Of a DNA stretch of 64,000 bases, positions 63,381 to 64,000 are shown piece after piece. Position 1 is the stretch's first letter, and each line of letters opens with the position of its first letter. This DNA is from G965215045 sp965215045 (lineage in GTDB: Bacteria; Pseudomonadota; Gammaproteobacteria; JABABF01), in NCBI GenBank assembly GCA_965215045.1, contig OZ244031.1, positions 1,426,001 through 1,490,000 on the forward strand, given 5' to 3'. Both the position numbers and the translations under genes were made by a program. The notes beneath the pieces were generated by a model. It did not search any database, was not told where the DNA came from, and saw nothing but the letters and a program-made list of their open reading frames with translations.

Positions 63381-63874
63381 ATCATCCTTTCAATATTCAC
63401 AGGCCTTTTCTCGACGCCTTGCGCAGGGAGGGCACGCCGGTAGTCATCTACCTGGTCAACGGGGTTAAGCTGGAGGGCGAGATCGACAGTTTTGACGATG
63501 CGGCCGTCATCCTGCGCCGGGGCGGTTACCAGGATGCGTCGCAGGGCAGTGCTGCCGCGCAGAAGAGGATGATTTTCCGGCATGCGATTTCCACCGTGTT
63601 TCCCCTGGGCCCCGTGCATTTTTCTCCGGAGGGTCGCCGGCCCGCTCGCGAGCCGTACGAAAACCGCGGGTATTCCGGTCCGAACCGCCGCCGCTATCCG
63701 CCGCAGGTTCGAACGGGCGGCGGCGGCGGCGGCGGTTACTCCCGGCAGCGGCCACCCGAACCGGGCAACGAATCCCGCGATGAATACAGCGAGAATTACC
63801 GCACCGAGCCGGATTACCAGGAGGCACCCGTCAGCAGTGGCCACAAGAGACACTGGAGTGAAGAACAGGAATAA
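63377..63874 (+). CDS. Hfq-like RNA chaperone, copy 2 (with loop insertion and long Gly/Arg-rich tail)
   Basis: 165 residues. FLDALRREGTPVVIYLVNGVKLEGEIDSFDDAAVIL...MIFRHAISTV is the Hfq core, closer to canonical at the N-terminus (DALRRE) than copy 1. Gln 8 is His, Gln 41 is Asp, Phe 42 is Ala, and YKH is FRH. There are about 12 extra residues between beta strands 3 and 4. The ~90-residue tail is Arg/Gly/Tyr/Pro-rich (RTGGGGGGGYSRQR; acidic end HWSEEQE) and probably disordered, RNA-binding. ATG overlaps the copy-1 stop, so both are made together and may form mixed rings. Confidence 0.82.
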   Translation: MNHPFNIHRPFLDALRREGTPVVIYLVNGVKLEGEIDSFDDAAVILRRGGYQDASQGSAAAQKRMIFRHAISTVFPLGPVHFSPEGRRPAREPYENRGYSGPNRRRYPPQVRTGGGGGGGYSRQRPPEPGNESRDEYSENYRTEPDYQEAPVSSGHKRHWSEEQE

Positions 63875-63922
63875 GCCCCGCTTCTCACATCGCGTCCGGG
63901 TCTCCGGTCGGGTCGGGACTGC

Positions 63923-64000
63923 ATGAAAGAACGTCCCGGCGACCGGCGGGACGCCTCTGCCGTCGGTGAAAACGCGGTCCTGGTTTTGTTCGGCGAGCCC
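63923..64000 (+). CDS. hflX: Ribosome-associated GTPase HflX, start only
   Basis: Only the first 26 codons lie in the window. After the basic start, the pattern GENAVLVLFGEP fits the N-terminal beta strand of HflX (gE.AVLV). The position after hfq is the usual one. The identity rests mostly on synteny. Confidence 0.5.
   Translation, partial: MKERPGDRRDASAVGENAVLVLFGEP

Overview
The window is high-GC and gene-dense. Gene content and order point to a gammaproteobacterium: pstA-pstB-phoU, a complete rnfABCDGE cluster, trxA-rho, lptM-lysA-dapF-DUF484-xerC, epmB/efp/epmA, and a right arm that follows the E. coli 94-minute order (epmA, psd, orn, queG, nnr, tsaE, amiB, mutL, miaA, hfq, hflX). Baeyer-Villiger monooxygenase, acyl-CoA dehydrogenase, HsaA-like and LLM/PPOX flavoenzymes suggest a heterotroph able to break down lipids or alicyclic compounds. 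The species cannot be named from this sequence.

Layout. 0-3.1 kb: phosphate uptake (pstC end, pstA, pstB, phoU). 3.2-7.5 kb, minus strand: a KAP P-loop NTPase, a lipoprotein methyltransferase and a Baeyer-Villiger monooxygenase. 7.8-11.5 kb: an MFS transporter and two acyl-CoA dehydrogenases. 11.5-15.2 kb: a GFA protein, two tandem small membrane proteins, and an AT-richer two-gene operon (PIN-GNAT-ASCH plus ASCH-P-loop kinase) that I rate the best candidate for an undescribed system. 15.4-22.9 kb: aat, gltA and rnf. 23.1-25.2 kb: an LLM oxidoreductase facing xerC, with their shared 3' region triplicated as 125-bp repeats. 25.3-30.9 kb: DUF484, dapF, lysA, lptM, rho, trxA and elbB; the trxA-rho spacer holds a 70-nt leader without any G, a likely Rho-loading site. 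31.2-32.8 kb: a PPOX protein and an HsaA-like flavin monooxygenase. 33.2-43.2 kb: dnaX (missing most of the tau C-terminal domain), recR, rnd, a glycosyltransferase-like gene, a membrane protein, a SnoaL-like protein, a MoxR/VWA pair and parC. 43.2-45.1 kb: tRNA-Val(CAC) and a DUF262/HNH restriction-like gene. 45.2-50.4 kb: the EF-P lysylation genes, an SDR, psd and a rhodanese. 50.5-54.4 kb: an accessory island between psd and orn, where E. coli has rsgA (GIY-YIG with three DUF4357 repeats, a transposase remnant, two unknown genes). 54.5-64 kb: orn, queG, nnr, tsaE, amiB, mutL, miaA, two tandem divergent hfq-like genes and the start of hflX.

How the genes fit together. The housekeeping blocks cover phosphate import, ferredoxin/NAD electron transfer coupled to an ion gradient, lysine synthesis, termination, replication and repair, tRNA and EF-P modification, cell separation and RNA chaperoning. 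Accessory genes (KAP, PIN/ASCH, DUF262, GIY-YIG) sit at breaks between these blocks and look like conflict or defence functions. Family assignments rest on recognised motifs and synteny; no database search was run.
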